A program made the position numbers and the translations under genes. DNA of 64,000 nucleotides. Origin: Tubulanus polymorphus (lineage: Eukaryota > Nemertea > Palaeonemertea > Tubulaniformes > Tubulanidae). Of this stretch, positions 32,211 through 44,600 are shown piece by piece (position 1 is the first letter of the stretch; every line of letters begins with the position of its first letter). The notes beneath the pieces were generated by a model that ran no database searches, was not told where the DNA came from, and was given only the letters and a program-made list of their open reading frames with translations. Location: positions 3,331,001 to 3,395,000 of the forward strand of contig NC_134031.1 in the NCBI RefSeq assembly GCF_964204645.1, in the 5' to 3' direction.

Positions 32211-32305
32211 CACGTGAGTTTCATAGATTTTTAAGTCGTATTTCCTAGGAAATCCAATACGGTGTCCCGGTTATAGCTCTGGTTAAAGGGGGGTCGACTC
32301 ACGTG
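32211..32305. promoter_or_regulatory. Pair of CACGTG E-boxes upstream of the MFSD8-like gene
   Basis: GCCACGTGAG at 32209-32218 and CTCACGTGCT at 32298-32307 lie about 1.1 kb before the start codon at 33367. Lysosomal genes of vertebrates often carry GTCACGTGAC (CLEAR) sites bound by TFEB; these match the core but not every flank. A 5' UTR exon could also lie here. The assignment is speculative. Confidence 0.25.
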
Positions 32306-33366
32306 CTTGACTGATGATCTCTCGTGCGGTTCTCATTTCATGTACGATGAATCTTTGAAAAAAGAAGATTTTTTTCGTGTAAAATATTTTGTTGTATTTG
32401 GTATTAGAAAAAGCCAGCATTTCAGTATGAAGTCAAGTGGTTAAATTGAACAGGCCCTTTGGTACCAATATTTCACAGTTTACGCTGGTTATGAAATTAC
32501 TTTTTAATTTAAAACCTAAGAAATATCATCAACAACAGTTCCAATCCTGTAATTTTTATTTCAAGAGTCGTACCCCGAGATGACATCAGCAAATCTAGGA
32601 CTCTTTGAATGGGGTGGACTTGAAAATTAAGATTTGAAAAGGGCAGATTTGGCAATCAATACAAGGGTGGGCTGCAAGCGGAACATTGGTGGGGGTTGCT
32701 CTCGCACAGAAAATTTAAGACATTTCTAGCCTGTATCAAGGCCCATTTGCATTTATTTTTAGTCAGATCAAGGGAGGTCGGTATATCGGGGGTCAACTGT
32801 AAATTAGTAACGTCATTTGGCCGCCGTTATGCTTAACATTCCCTCTTGGGATATGACAAGTCCTTCAAATATTGGCCTCTGGATCCTGGATTCTACTGTT
32901 ATTCTGTGACAATTACAACTTGTATCCTGTACAACCGGGTGTATTTGTGTTTGTTCGTTAGTTGCCGACATACTCTTGAGGCCCCTCATTTCTGTATACC
33001 AGGGCAGAGATACAATAATCTAACAGGTTGTAAAACGTTGACACCGTTTAGCGATATGTATCGCACTATCTGAATCGGTGTTTTCGAGTAGGGCATGAGT
33101 TCTGAAGATAATCAATTTTAAGATGCAGCCATTCTAGTTTGAGTCGTTAAAGCTGAGACTATCATCATATTGACAGCTTAGTGAATTGAATTGAAAATTG
33201 GGACTAAAAAGAAGACATTCCAGTATTGTGAGAACTTATCAGATGACATCTTCACCGAATTAGACTGTACGCAAGAAACTTCAACTTCAGATGTTCGTTT
33301 ATTTGCAGAATAAATCTTCCCTGATTTCCGCAAGTTAAATCAGGAAGGGTTAGATGGCAATGTTTA

Positions 33367-36300
33367 ATGGCGCTGTCTCCGAAAGCGAAGAAATGGATGA
33401 CCTATACCACTATCGGTTTCCTGTTCGGCCTCAGCGGTGTTGAGTACGGTATGTTAGCTAGCGATACTTAGGCTTGAAAAAATTGATACCTCGTTTCTCA
33501 TATTGTGGCCTCCTATCTGGCCTGTACATTACAAAAAAGCACGATCGAGCTAACAATAAAAGACATGGCAGCATTAGAAATGAACTGATTACGATTTTTA
33601 TCGCAGTTCACTAAATGACCCGGGCCGATTAGGAGAAACGTGCGATCATTTTAATCGTTTATCAAAACCTCGTTATCTTACGCGTGTACATGCAGCGCTC
33701 TACATCATTCATTCAAAAAATAGATCATTGTCGCTATAGATTGGTTCGCATTTATCTGAAAAAAAAAGTTCATCGGCGACGGAAGTAATCGCTTCGTTGA
33801 CTGATCTTTACAAAACCTTCAATCTGTTGTTTTCAGCGGTTATCCTGCCGACGTTATGGTTGTACATCAGCGAGCGCTTCGAAGCCGAGGAATATTTCCT
33901 CGGTCTGATTTTGTCGGCGTTCAGCTTTTCGGGGCTATTCGCCGCCCCGCTCATGGGAAGGTAAAAACATCTTACGTCACTAGTCTCACTAGCGGGGCTG
34001 CAGATTCCGCCCCTGACTTCTAGTCTAGTCCAGAGGTCCTAGAGGCCTTCGGACAAAGCAGGAAAATCAACAGCTTATATGCTTTAAGAATTCTATCGCT
34101 GATATTTAAGTTTCAATTTGAAAACAAATTTAGTACGTCTGCTGACATTTTCAGGTGGTACGATTATACGAAAAAGGTTAAATGGATTCTGCTGTTCGCC
34201 AATTTATGGGAGATTTCCGGCAACTTGATGTATTTTTTCGGATTAAACAAATGGTTTATACTGTCGAGCAGACTTGTCGCAGGTAATTGATTATTTCGGT
34301 CTTGTGCTGGATTTTTGAAAAAGCCAATTTCAGACCGAATCAAATCTGCTGTGAGTTCACGCACATTTTGTAATTCCGTTTGTTATCACTGATCCGGCTA
34401 GATGCAACTCAGTGATAGACAGTCAATTAAATCAGTGAGGCGTTGCCCACCTCCCTAATTAAACCGAAGTTCCTATTCACGTACAGAAAAATGATTCGTT
34501 CGAAATATTCCAAAAAATTTGTCATTTTGGTCAGTCTTAACTGGTCCGTTCTAAAATTGAATGATCCAGTTCTAAGCTCTAAAAACGAAGTGTGAACGCG
34601 GCTATAAACGCAACTCGATGATACAGTCACAATCTAGAAGTAAAACTATGGTTTTTATTTTCTGTAGGAATTGGAACCGGTGCGAGCGCCGCGGTCGTCG
34701 CCGACGTGTCACGAGCCACGACCAAAGATGAACGAACTGCGGTTTTATCGATGTTTATGGTTTGTCGTCAGTTCGGTCTCGTCGTCGGTAAAAAAGCCCG
34801 TTTCTTCCGGGGGTCATTCATTCGTTTGAAGTATGTCGACGTAAAGCAGAAGATCTTAAATAAAACTTTACTGCCGTGAACACTTACACGATGTATACGT
34901 AAATTGTAGACCGGGTTCTGGTCTGGTACAGTTTTGACAGAGTGGCCACTTACTTGGAAGTCAGAGAATTTTCTTTTCTTTAAAAGAATGAGGGATAAGT
35001 CAGGGAAATTTGATTAGATTGCTAGATCTCGTGTGTCAGACAGTTTCCGTCTATGCCTTACGTATTTGACTGTGTTAATTGATTGATGTCAGGGAAAAAA
35101 GCAAATCATATATAAATCGCCATGATATTTGAATTCCAACACATGGAAAAGATTCTTGTTGAAAAATTAATGCGAATGAAGGCTTAATGTCTTGTGTACT
35201 TATTCTTATGAATGGCCCCTCAGTGTTGTACGAAACATGTGCTTTAAGTTGTATGAAATTTTCAAATTTTTGATGTATTTATTTCAGGTCCTGCGTTTAA
35301 TCTATTTTTGGCTTACACCGACTTCAAAATCGGTCCGTTTAAAGTTGACGCCTTTACCTCACCAGGTGTAAGTATTGTTTTATCAATCGAAAAACTAGTA
35401 AAATTAGTAAAGCTATATTAACATAATTAGGCTGCTCACTTTCTTTTGAATAAATCGGGGCATATCCTGATATCATAGATTATTATTATTGATTGCATCT
35501 AGAGCAGACATAATCCATGCACATGTTAGTAGAGGTACTTACCCCTGTACTCGGCATTTTTTGATTTGTTTACCCGCTTCAGTCGTGGGTGAGTTTTACT
35601 TAACTAGAATTTATTTGGAAACACCTTCAGTTTCCCTGATTTGAACTTGGTGGAATATTTACAGTCGCAATAGTACAGTTCTCAATTCGGTGAAACATTT
35701 ACTGTCCCTAGGCTACAGGGCAAGTCTAAATATACTGTATGCTAATTTTTCTGCGTGTATTTTTTGCTTGTAGTTATTTATGGCGTTTCTGTGGTGTTTA
35801 CTCGAGGTGATGACCGCGTTCATGTACTTCGATTTACCGGCGATCGTCGAAGAGGAGAAAATCAAACGACACATCAACTACAGCACGAGCGAGACGAACT
35901 TAAACATTCAAGACGGCGGCGGCTGCGGCAACTATAGCGCGACGACAACGTCGATTCAAAATGCCGGCGATCGCGACGACTCGTCAACGCGTTACGAATC
36001 GTTAGATCAATTGATCAATAGTTACGACGACGTCGCCACGCTCAGTTATAATTCTATACCGAACGTGCCGTGTAGCGTGCAGGAAAATGGCGCGACGCGA
36101 AATGAAAACTATCTCGTAAATCCCGCCGCGAATGTCAACGACGACAATGTTTCATCGGGTGACGGCGTGATTGCGCCGACGCTGCTGCAGCGGGAAAACG
36201 AACTGCTCAGTTCGTCGTTGATGTACTCGAACGATATGATCGAATCGGCCGAGCGTTTTATGAGCACGGCGACCGACGACGGCGACTCGAGTCGCGATTG

Positions 36301-39198
36301 GAATAAACGCTGCTCGTCGGCTTCGTATCAGAATTACGACCGCACGAGAAACGAGGAGGACGCCGTCTGCCCTCCCGCCATGAACACCTCGAAAACGCTT
36401 TGTGATAAATTGAGATTTTTGTACAACGGTAAGTTGAATGAAATCGAACGGAAGTTGTGAATATTTCAAGTCTTGATGATATTATCGTCATATCACGGAG
36501 AGTTTCCATCAATCGTTTATTACCTATCCTCCCTCACAGGGATTCAAACCTGATCCTCCCTCACAGGGATTCAAATCTGATCCTCCCTCACAGGGATTCA
36601 AATCTGATCCTACCTCACATGGAATCAAATCTGATCCTCCCTCACAGGGATTCGAACCTGATCCTCCCTCACAGGGATTCAAACCTGATCCTTCCTCACA
36701 GGGATTCAAATCTGATCCTACCGCACATGGAATCAAATCTGATCCTCCCTCACAGGAAATCGAACCTGATCCTCCCTCACAGGGATTCAAACCTGATCCT
36801 TCCTCACAGGGATTCAAATCTGATCCTACCGCACATGGAATCAAATCTGATCCTCCCTCACAGGGATTCGAACCTGATCCTCCCTCACAGGGATTCGAAC
36901 CTGATCCTCTCTCACATTCACACCAAGACTCTGCCACCCTATGAAACCCTTCAGTAGACCCATCCTCCCTCAGCAGACACTACTATAGGAAAACCCTGGT
37001 CCTGATAGACATCTAATCATGAGACACGGTGACAATTAATACCAACCCCTGCCCTAGTAGACACATACTCCTCCAGCAGGAATTCAAACCTGATGGCATC
37101 ATGACCCTCTGTCACAGTACAAACCCTTACCCTAGTTAGTAAACACATGATTTAAACCTGATGATATCATGAGACTCTGCCACAGTATATTTATAGTAAA
37201 TAGTAGTTTTACTCGTGACTTTCTTTCATTCTCCGATCTCTATTTACAGAATACGTTCAAGAAGAAATAGTTGTGATACTTTTCGCGGTGTTTGCGTCGT
37301 TTTTCAATCAAGTCGGTTTAGAAACGATGGTGACTCCGATCACCGCGATTTACCTCAACTGGCGCGAATTCGAAAACAGTTTACTTTATTTTATAGCTGG
37401 AATTGAGGTGCGTTAATCCCCCTCTCATCGTCAGAGGCAATAATAACTACTACAAGCTAAGGCCAGGCTCGGTAGTTTTGTTGTTTCATGGATCTACCGA
37501 TATTATTTTTTAGAAATAAAAAGAAAGGAAATTTCCTTTTTGAGATCTTAAATCTGAGGACCTGAGTAATGAAAAAGCTCGTTAAAAAAGCTGAATTAAT
37601 ATTGGTGTTTATCATTGAACTGATATTTCCCGCCTTTAGAAAATGCGCATAACAACAAAAATTAAAAGCCTGGCCTAAAGCAACGTGTCAATCCGACCAT
37701 TGATGATGTCACTGTTTCTATTTTCAGATAATAATCATGTTTCTAGTCGTACGTTGTATGAGTAAATTCCTGTTAGACAGTACTATTATTATAATTGGTT
37801 ATATAATTGAAGTCGTCAGTCTGGTTTGGCTGATATATTATTTTCCACGCGCTAAACCCGGTATGTATCTGAATAAAGTACCGGATGTGTAAATAATTGA
37901 GTAAACCTAGCCGTTGACAAACTGGGACTGGCGTAATCAGCCCTAGTGAACGAACAGAAAAATAAGATCGAAAATCAGAAATTTATTTTTGTCTTCATAA
38001 GTTTATGTCGGTATTTCTGACAGATTTTTGACGGTGATGTATTTTAAAGGTGATGTAGCCAGTAATCTCGCCCCGTTTATTGTCGGTACGATCGCTGATG
38101 TGATGGGATTACCGCTGTTAGTCGTTTGTACGATGTCGCTTTATTCGAAAATAACGAAACCAGAAACTCAAGGTTCGTACATCGGAAATAATCAGTGCGG
38201 CTAGGTTTATTTTTATAAATACCGGTATAGGCAGGTCTGAGAACCTGTATCTTTAAATTGTAGTAGTACTAAAATATATAATAAACACGACATTTCGATC
38301 TCACCCAAGAGATCAACGTCACCTGACGATGATCTCTAGGGTGAGATCGAAACGTTGTGTATTTTGTATTTTAGATTGTTCGAATAAATAAATTCTTGAT
38401 TTCAATTCTTTTAATCTGTAGATAGCGGGTTTTAATCTTTTTATCCGTTCACCACGTTTGAGTGTGGTTATCTTACTATCAAAAATAGTAGTTTAACTCG
38501 TAATTGAAAATGAACTAGAAATTACTCCGATTTTGAAAGTATATTCTGATATTTCTGGTAGCAGTTGAGCTCTTCAAGAGAGTAGAAACTATCTAGTAGT
38601 CGTACCCAGGTCTGGTATAGGCAATGAATATTTCGTTGTTAGGTTTCCAGATTCATAGGAAATCTAGGAAAATTCTCAGAACTAATTTTATCAATTTCAA
38701 CTATTTACCGCACCCATTTGAAGTACAGTACAGCCTGCTTATTCCGGATCATTTGAGACCAGTGGATGTCTGTTGAATTCGCTTTCCCAGATTTTGTCAA
38801 AATTTTCCAGAAATGTATCGAACGTGTTTGAATATTACAGGTCTCAGCCATGGAATACGCAGCATCTTTATAGGATTGGCTACTATTTTAGGACCGCTCT
38901 GGACCGGTGGAATGATCAAACAACTATATGCTATGTTCGGCGTTATGTTATTTATAATGCTGTTAGCATTTGTAAGTACATGTAACCCCGACCTCAATGG
39001 AACCTTCACTAAAAGCATTCGACTTTTTAAAATCGTAGATTTTTTTTGTTTTCGTAGTTGATTTTGTTGGTATCGTTGCGACGTTTACGCAAAGCCGAGG
39101 TCGACGCTCCACGAAATTCCCCAGCAGACGTCTCGTCGAGATCGGCCACACCTACTTCAGACACCGATAACGATGAACATAAACCTCTGTTGGCATAA
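33367..39198 (+). CDS. MFSD8/CLN7-like major facilitator transporter
   Basis: Eleven coding exons give 624 aa: 33367-33448, 33837-33960, 34155-34282, 34668-34787, 35288-35367, 35774-36428, 37250-37407, 37728-37860, 38050-38172, 38841-38971, 39058-39198. All frames match. The protein has about 12 membrane segments. The MFS loop 2-3 motif is seen as GRWYDYTKK, and TM4-5 have GIGTGASAAVVADVSRATTKDERTA, as in MFSD8-type proteins. MFSD8 is a lysosomal membrane transporter and chloride channel. The C-terminus EHKPLLA fits an acidic dileucine sorting signal. Exon 6 adds a loop of about 190 residues rich in Ser, Asp and Asn between TM6 and TM7, much longer than usual. Family placement is firm; the exact orthologue (MFSD8 or a related invertebrate paralogue) is less so. 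A poly(A) signal is at 39428-39433. Confidence 0.75.
33492..33640. mobile_element. Short MITE with CGTTTCTC ends in an MFSD8-like intron
   Basis: The left end CGTTTCTC is inverted at the right as GAGAAACG. The interior (CCTATCTGGCCTGTACATTAC, then GATCGAGCTAACAATAAAAGAC) also occurs, diverged, inside the element at 40932-41232. It is non-coding. Confidence 0.5.
36527..36910 (+). repeat. 27-bp minisatellite with a 108-bp higher-order period
   Basis: About 14 head-to-tail units of 27 bp (core CCTCCCTCACAGGGATTCAA) lie in intron 6 of the MFSD8-like gene. Units 4, 8 and 12 carry the variant CACATGGAATC, so the array repeats every four units (108 bp). The unit length is a multiple of three and both strands stay open, but there is no sign that it is translated. 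Single degenerate units continue to about 37100. Confidence 0.85.
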
Positions 39199-39427
39199 TA
39201 CCATACTAACTAAACTTTTTTTAACCCGCTTAGGCCCAGGGACATTGAATGGTGTAATTTTCAAACTAGAGCATTAGTACCACTTTTTAAGTGGGGATGG
39301 TGTCCCTGGACCCCCTAGTTAAGATGGTTAGATTGGACCCTTTTGTTGCTCAAGTGTTCTACTGATTTCTTCACATTTAGTGAAGTAGACCCTGTAGTTA
39401 AACTGGACGGAAAAACTCAATTATCAG

Positions 39428-39433
39428 AATAAA
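39428..39433 (+). terminator. Poly(A) signal of the MFSD8-like gene
   Basis: AATAAA lies 230 bp after the stop codon. A second AATAAA is near 39554. Confidence 0.5.
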
Positions 39434-39970
39434 GAATGGAATATTAATGGTACTGTATTAATATGTTTGCGCAGTACAGAATGTTTTTCACTAAATATTC
39501 CTGAAAAGTATGTGATATTTTTCTTTTTAAAATATGAGTTAAACCAGTTCGAAATAAAGATATATAGTATTTTTTACATGATTCTACTTAATTCTTTACT
39601 GCATCATTGTACCAGGGAGAGGAGGAGCAGTGCAGTGGAAGAGCGGGCCGTTTGGGGATCATTCATTCGGTGAAAGTATAAATTTATATTTAAGATAAAC
39701 AGGTATGATCTAAAAGGTTAAAGGTCCAATTATAGAGATTTGAGTTGACGTGACAAGCATATTTGAGGAAAGATAGATTTATTTACGATGGACGATATGT
39801 ACTTTTTGACACGATTATTCCCTTAAATTAATACCGGTAACAGTTCAGATTGCACCAGAAATCACGAATAAAACATAAATATACATACAATATAAAATGA
39901 CGGTAACTACAAAACGTGTACATTACAATTATATGAGTATCGACTACACTGGATTCAATTCACCTTCGTA

Positions 39971-40321
39971 CTACAGTAGTAGACTCCCCTCAAGTCGGAT
40001 CCGATGAATAAAGAAATGACCGTTCAGCTCGGAAGATATGACTATTCAACTTCGTTGCAATACATGTATTTTCTGACCCTATGTTTTCAGTAGATTCCTC
40101 CTTACTTCGTCAAATAAATCCCTCAATGAACTATTTCCCAGATTCTAAACTCTTTATCCAGTCAACAATGGAATATTCATAGTCCCAATTACCAATGGTC
40201 CAATGCCAGTAGGGCGCAGTTTACCGCATAAAGTATGTATCGTCCAATTCGGATATCGCTCTCAAGTTGGACGAATGTTTCACCATTCAAAATGACCTGG
40301 CTTGAGCAGAGTCTACAATGT
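39971..40321. mobile_element. Inverted-repeat element with TACAGTAGTAGACT ends
   Basis: The left end TACAGTAGTAGACTCCCCTC is followed by AAGTCGGATCCGA. The right end GAGCAGAGTCTACAATGTA inverts the left one loosely. The short element at 24508-24596 shares AAGTCGGATC and the same ends. It is probably a TA-targeting Tc1/mariner or pogo-type non-autonomous element. Confidence 0.45.
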
Positions 40322-40931
40322 ATTTAGAAGTTGTGGTGTGTGTGTTGTTCTTTCATTCCCAATTTTCACAGTTTAACCAATAAACAATACAAAGAAGAGC
40401 GGACGGGGGTTAAGTTTCTCTCAAAATATACCGGTAAGCAGCGCTTGATGCTGCCAGAATTTACACAGGATTTTAATAAATATATAATCTCGATAATACA
40501 GATCCGCCGGCTAGACTCGGCTCCCTTTCAGACATTTGACTACTTTATATCACATGGGTGTCCTTAAGGGGGTTTGGGTTACGAAAAACTCCCCACTTGA
40601 ACCTGTGCCCCTTGTCAATGAGGAAAAATATTTTTTTCACTTCATAAATTACGTAATTGTGCACCATGACAACAATTTAGATTTGAAATAGTCTATTCTT
40701 CAGCAGGACTGCAGCTTTAACCTCTATAAAACAAGTACGTATAATGGCCTAGGTTGTTATTTGAAATCTTAAAGAGAAATGCAACGCCCTCTTGAAAAAT
40801 TGTGGGTAATGCCCATGATATCACCATTGTAACAATTTTCTATCATTCAGGCATTACATATTGTCAGGCTTTACCCGGGACGTAGCCTATATAGTAACTG
40901 AACTAACACAAACTACAAACTCCACGGATCA

Positions 40932-41232
40932 GTTTCACAAAGCAAAAGTTTAATTAGTTGACAAATCGATACCTTGTTTCTCCTTTCTACTGAACTTAAA
41001 GTGTAAGTCCGGCTGGCTACCTATTATCTACTCTGTACATTACTTTTTTTTAAATCATGATCAAGCTAACAATAACAGACCCAGCAGCTAACTTATAACA
41101 AATTTTTTTCGGGATTTACAAAATGACCAGCCCGATTAGGAGAAACAAAGTTACATATTTCACTCTTATGGCAACTTTCTCATTTTCGATGAATTCAACA
41201 ATGTAAATTTGTTGTAATCAGCTTTGTGAAAC
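40932..41232. mobile_element. MITE with nested inverted repeats
   Basis: The outer ends are GTTTCACAAAGC (40932-40943) and its perfect inverse (41221-41232). An inner pair, TTGTTTCTCCT at 40974-40984 and its inverse at 41138-41148, matches the ends of the 33492-33640 element. The structure suggests one element family with a deleted form in the intron at 33492, or an insertion of one element into another. Confidence 0.55.
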
Positions 41233-41458
41233 CAACTCCAGACATTCTATCATACCAATTTCAAAATGTCATTCAAGCTTCACATTGTTCAGCACTTCAC
41301 CTGAGACATTTTTTCATTAAAAATGAACAACGAACGAATATAACAAACACCATACATTAAACTCACTCAGTCTTCTCAAGTGTTCGGCATTTCTAATTGA
41401 AAAAAATACTGCACATTGTTCGTTAAGCTTACCTGCACAAAACCTAGTTTGGCAGTAG

Positions 41459-41632
41459 TACTGTGGAACCTTATACAATGAACTTCCAGAAAATTTGTTT
41501 TTTAAACCGATACGGTCGTTCATTTTATCCAGTACGAAGTTATTAGAATCATCCTATTTGGAACCAAGTTCTAGGTTTGTAGCAACCGATAAATCACTAT
41601 ATCCGAGATAGTTATAACGAGGTTCCGCTGTA
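41459..41632. mobile_element. pogo/Tc1-type MITE
   Basis: The left end is TACTGTGGAACCTTATACAA and the right end, reverse complemented, is TACAGCGGAACCTCGTTATA. Both tips are TA. The right-hand block (TATATCC, GTTATAAC, GAGGTTCCGCTGTA) also occurs at about 24045-24094. A GGAACCTCGTTATAAC-type end is typical of pogo/Tigger-like elements. It is non-coding, 174 bp. Confidence 0.6.
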
Positions 41633-41645
41633 ATCAGTGAACGTT

Positions 41646-44600
41646 CTATTCACTCATTTTGGAAAATCGATTATGAATATTGATCATTTCGCGCTGACTA
41701 CTGCTACTGGTCAATTCGACCGGCGGCTTACCGACGTAAAGCCAGTCGATTATATGATCGAATTTCAACCTGTCGTCTGCCGCGTTACTCGACCGACTCG
41801 AGCTGCTATCCGAATCCGACGACGATTTCGACTCAGCTAATTCCTGCGTGCCGCCAAAAAACTGAATATTCTCGTCGACCGTTCTCAACGACGACAGATC
41901 GAAATTACCGACCGAGTCATCGGTGTTTGACTTCGGCGATTTGGTATCGTCGTCGTCGAAATGGTGAATATCGTGCAGCAGGTGATGCAGCTGCGCGTAA
42001 AGTAAACCCGGTTGAGTCATTGTGTTCAGTTTGCGCTGCTGATTGTCCAACACGGCTTTTTCATCCGTCTGCTCCAGTCTATACTCCATTTCGACTTTTT
42101 TCGTCATGTTGACCATTTCGAGCCATTTCGGCGTCACGTTAACGCGCGTTCCTGTGCGCTGCGCAATTGGCCCCGTTATCGGCGCCGGTTTCGAGAGACG
42201 ATGCGCGTTGCCGCCGCCGAGCACCGGATGGCGTACTAATTTCGCCGGTTTCACCGGAATGAATAGATTATCGTCGTTATCGCGCGGTGTCGTCGCGTCG
42301 TTCTCCTCTGGCTCCGACGAGTTACTGTCCTTCGATAGTTTCACGTCCATGTCGGAACCCTTCGACGAACTGCCGTCCTCCGATTCTTTGATCGAGCTGC
42401 GATTCTCTTCGGTGCTGCGCGATTCACTCGGCGTGATCGCGCTCGAATTCTGCGACGAATTCGACTCCACTTCCAGTTTGTTCGACGGTGAATCGGCGAC
42501 CGTACGCTGCTTGCTCTTCTTCGATTTCTTACCGGAGCCCAATTTACCTTTCGGTGAATTCGAACTGCTCGACGACATCGCGATATCGTCCACCGCTGAA
42601 TCGACTTGACTTTCCGACGATGAACATTCTTTCAACAATGACTGAGGCTGCAATAGAAATTATTATCTATTGATAAGGAGAACATTTCAAATTTCGAGGA
42701 AGCGTCTGCATCACTTCCAATGCTGTAGACTCCTCCTAAATCGGTGCTGTTTATCTCAGTAAACCAGTAAATCAATTCGGTGGTTACGTAAGCAAATTCT
42801 TATCCTACACACTAACTAAACTCAGTTTCTAATTCGGTAACCGCCCGATTGGTTTAAAAGAATTTCAAAATTGAAGGAGTTTGGGGTATTCTACTCAAAT
42901 TAAAGGAGTTTCATGCACCATGGATTTTATGTTTAGAAGCAGTTTTTAAGGGAATCAAGGAGATGTAGAGACCATACGGAACTAGGTTCATGATGACTTA
43001 CCGCTATGCATTTAGCCGTCTGGGTTGGAGATTTACTGCTATCCGGAGTATTACAGCTATTAACTGAACCAACTTCTTCGCTAGCGCCACCGTGTATCGC
43101 TTTCGACAACACACTACTCTCCGATCCGAATCCCGACGATTTTTTCGACATGCCCTTATCATCGACGGTTTTTGCATCATTTTTTTCACGCGCTTTCGTA
43201 ATGGTCGCCGAGGGCGTCGACTTCGTCTTCTGCTTGCCGAGTAATTTAAAGACGGGTTTGCGTTTGATGATGTCATCGTTACTCGACGATGAAGTATCAC
43301 CAAGCGGGATCAGATAGCGTCTGCGCGGAAGTTTCGACATCAGTTTTTCCTGCTAAAATATTAAATATAAATAAATATTAAATATTACACGCATAATTAT
43401 CATATATGATTGCAATATTTGAAATGTGAGGGGATACAAAGGCCTGGGACCGAGTGCTTGGCAAATATTTGATAGAATGTTATACCAAGTACAACCAACA
43501 CCCTCGTCTAATGCCAGGTTTTGTTCAGCAAATGGAACATCAGTACTACTAGTTTAAATTAACCCCAAATTAACTCTCTACCACAAAAATCCCAGAATGT
43601 GGGTGGTATATCAGGGGTTGACTGTACTAAAAACGTCTGAATAAATTCCTCACATAAGTCGCATATTTGGGAATTAAACACTGGACTTACGCAAATGACC
43701 CTTTGTGCGTAAGTTCCATTTCAACTAAAAGTTAAAGTTTAAAAGTATACAATATGTAGTTTAATGCTAAAAGCTGAATTCAAAGTTTACAAAGGCTGAA
43801 TTCGTGAAATGAAATGTTGATCAGCGATGATGTCATGAACTTACGTGTGAAACGAGATTAATCTTGCTGCTGCTCCTCGACTCTAGGAGGAATGATAATG
43901 AACTCGTATCATCAGTTGACACACTCGACGTTGCTAATGCCATTCGAGTTGTATTGAAGTTAGTTACCTAATGAACCCAAGAGAATACAAGTTAGCAAGA
44001 CCTACTTCTACTCAAAAAACCCCTCACAATAAACACATACAAGTAAAAAATCCCCCTCATTGTCAATAAAACAACTCTTGAAAAACCAAAAATTCTTCAC
44101 TGAACTACGATAATCACCTTTGTGGTTTCTTCCACAGTATCCGCACAAGTTGTCAGCGGCAACATGTGACATCGCGACGGTTGAAAGAAACTTCCCATCT
44201 GTAAGACGGGCGTGTTGATCATATGAGACACCTGCGACTGGGCTGACAGGATACGTTCAATTCCTGGAGAAAAGAAATTTTACGGGGTAACAAATTTTTC
44301 CAAAAACTTCGGATTAAACACCGATGAGCAGAAATTTGCTTCGAAACGTCGCTGGAATAATGAACTGTGATCGGCAATAAATAGATAAGTGAATAAATAA
44401 TGAACATACCTGAAACTCTGGGTTGCGCGTTTACGAACGCCATCGATGACGAATGTCCGATAGTCGACGGGGTGATCATGTCGGTCATATACGCACAGCC
44501 CGGTAACGGTTGACCGAACGCCTGAGCGCCCGGCGTACAACAGTTCATCGGCATGAAATTAAACGTATAATGCTGCGCCTGTTGTTGTTGTTGCTGTAGT

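Larger units (their letters stand above)
29366..33366. other. Divergent intergenic region between SLC25A11 and the MFSD8-like gene
   Basis: This 4-kb interval holds both promoters. It contains three diverged tandem units (29725-30320), a terminal-inverted-repeat element with telomere-like repeats (30635-30809), and two CACGTG boxes (32211, 32300). A short open stretch from an ATG at 31501, ending near 31557 at a GT, looks slightly exon-like (MTAILKTANEISENKCL), but nothing joins to it convincingly. No further gene is supported. Confidence 0.45.
39199..41645. other. Convergent 3' region between the MFSD8-like gene and period
   Basis: Both neighbouring genes end here. Three inverted-repeat elements occupy much of the interval (39971-40321, 40932-41232, 41459-41632). 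The poly(A) signal of the MFSD8-like gene is at 39428-39433. No further gene is supported. Confidence 0.5.

Noticed and set aside
36530-36915. CRISPR-like array (27-bp repeats)
   Set aside because: There are no unique spacers; it is a head-to-tail minisatellite in a eukaryotic intron.
36457-36957. Open frames of 137-166 aa with 9-residue repeats on both strands
   Set aside because: They arise from the 27-bp minisatellite in an intron; a unit length divisible by three keeps any stop-free frame open.
39601-39662. Possible tRNA-like stretch
   Set aside because: No cloverleaf can be formed and the A and B boxes are missing.
42043-42609. 188-aa ORF on the plus strand within the last period exon
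   Set aside because: It is antisense to a confirmed coding exon and shows no family resemblance.
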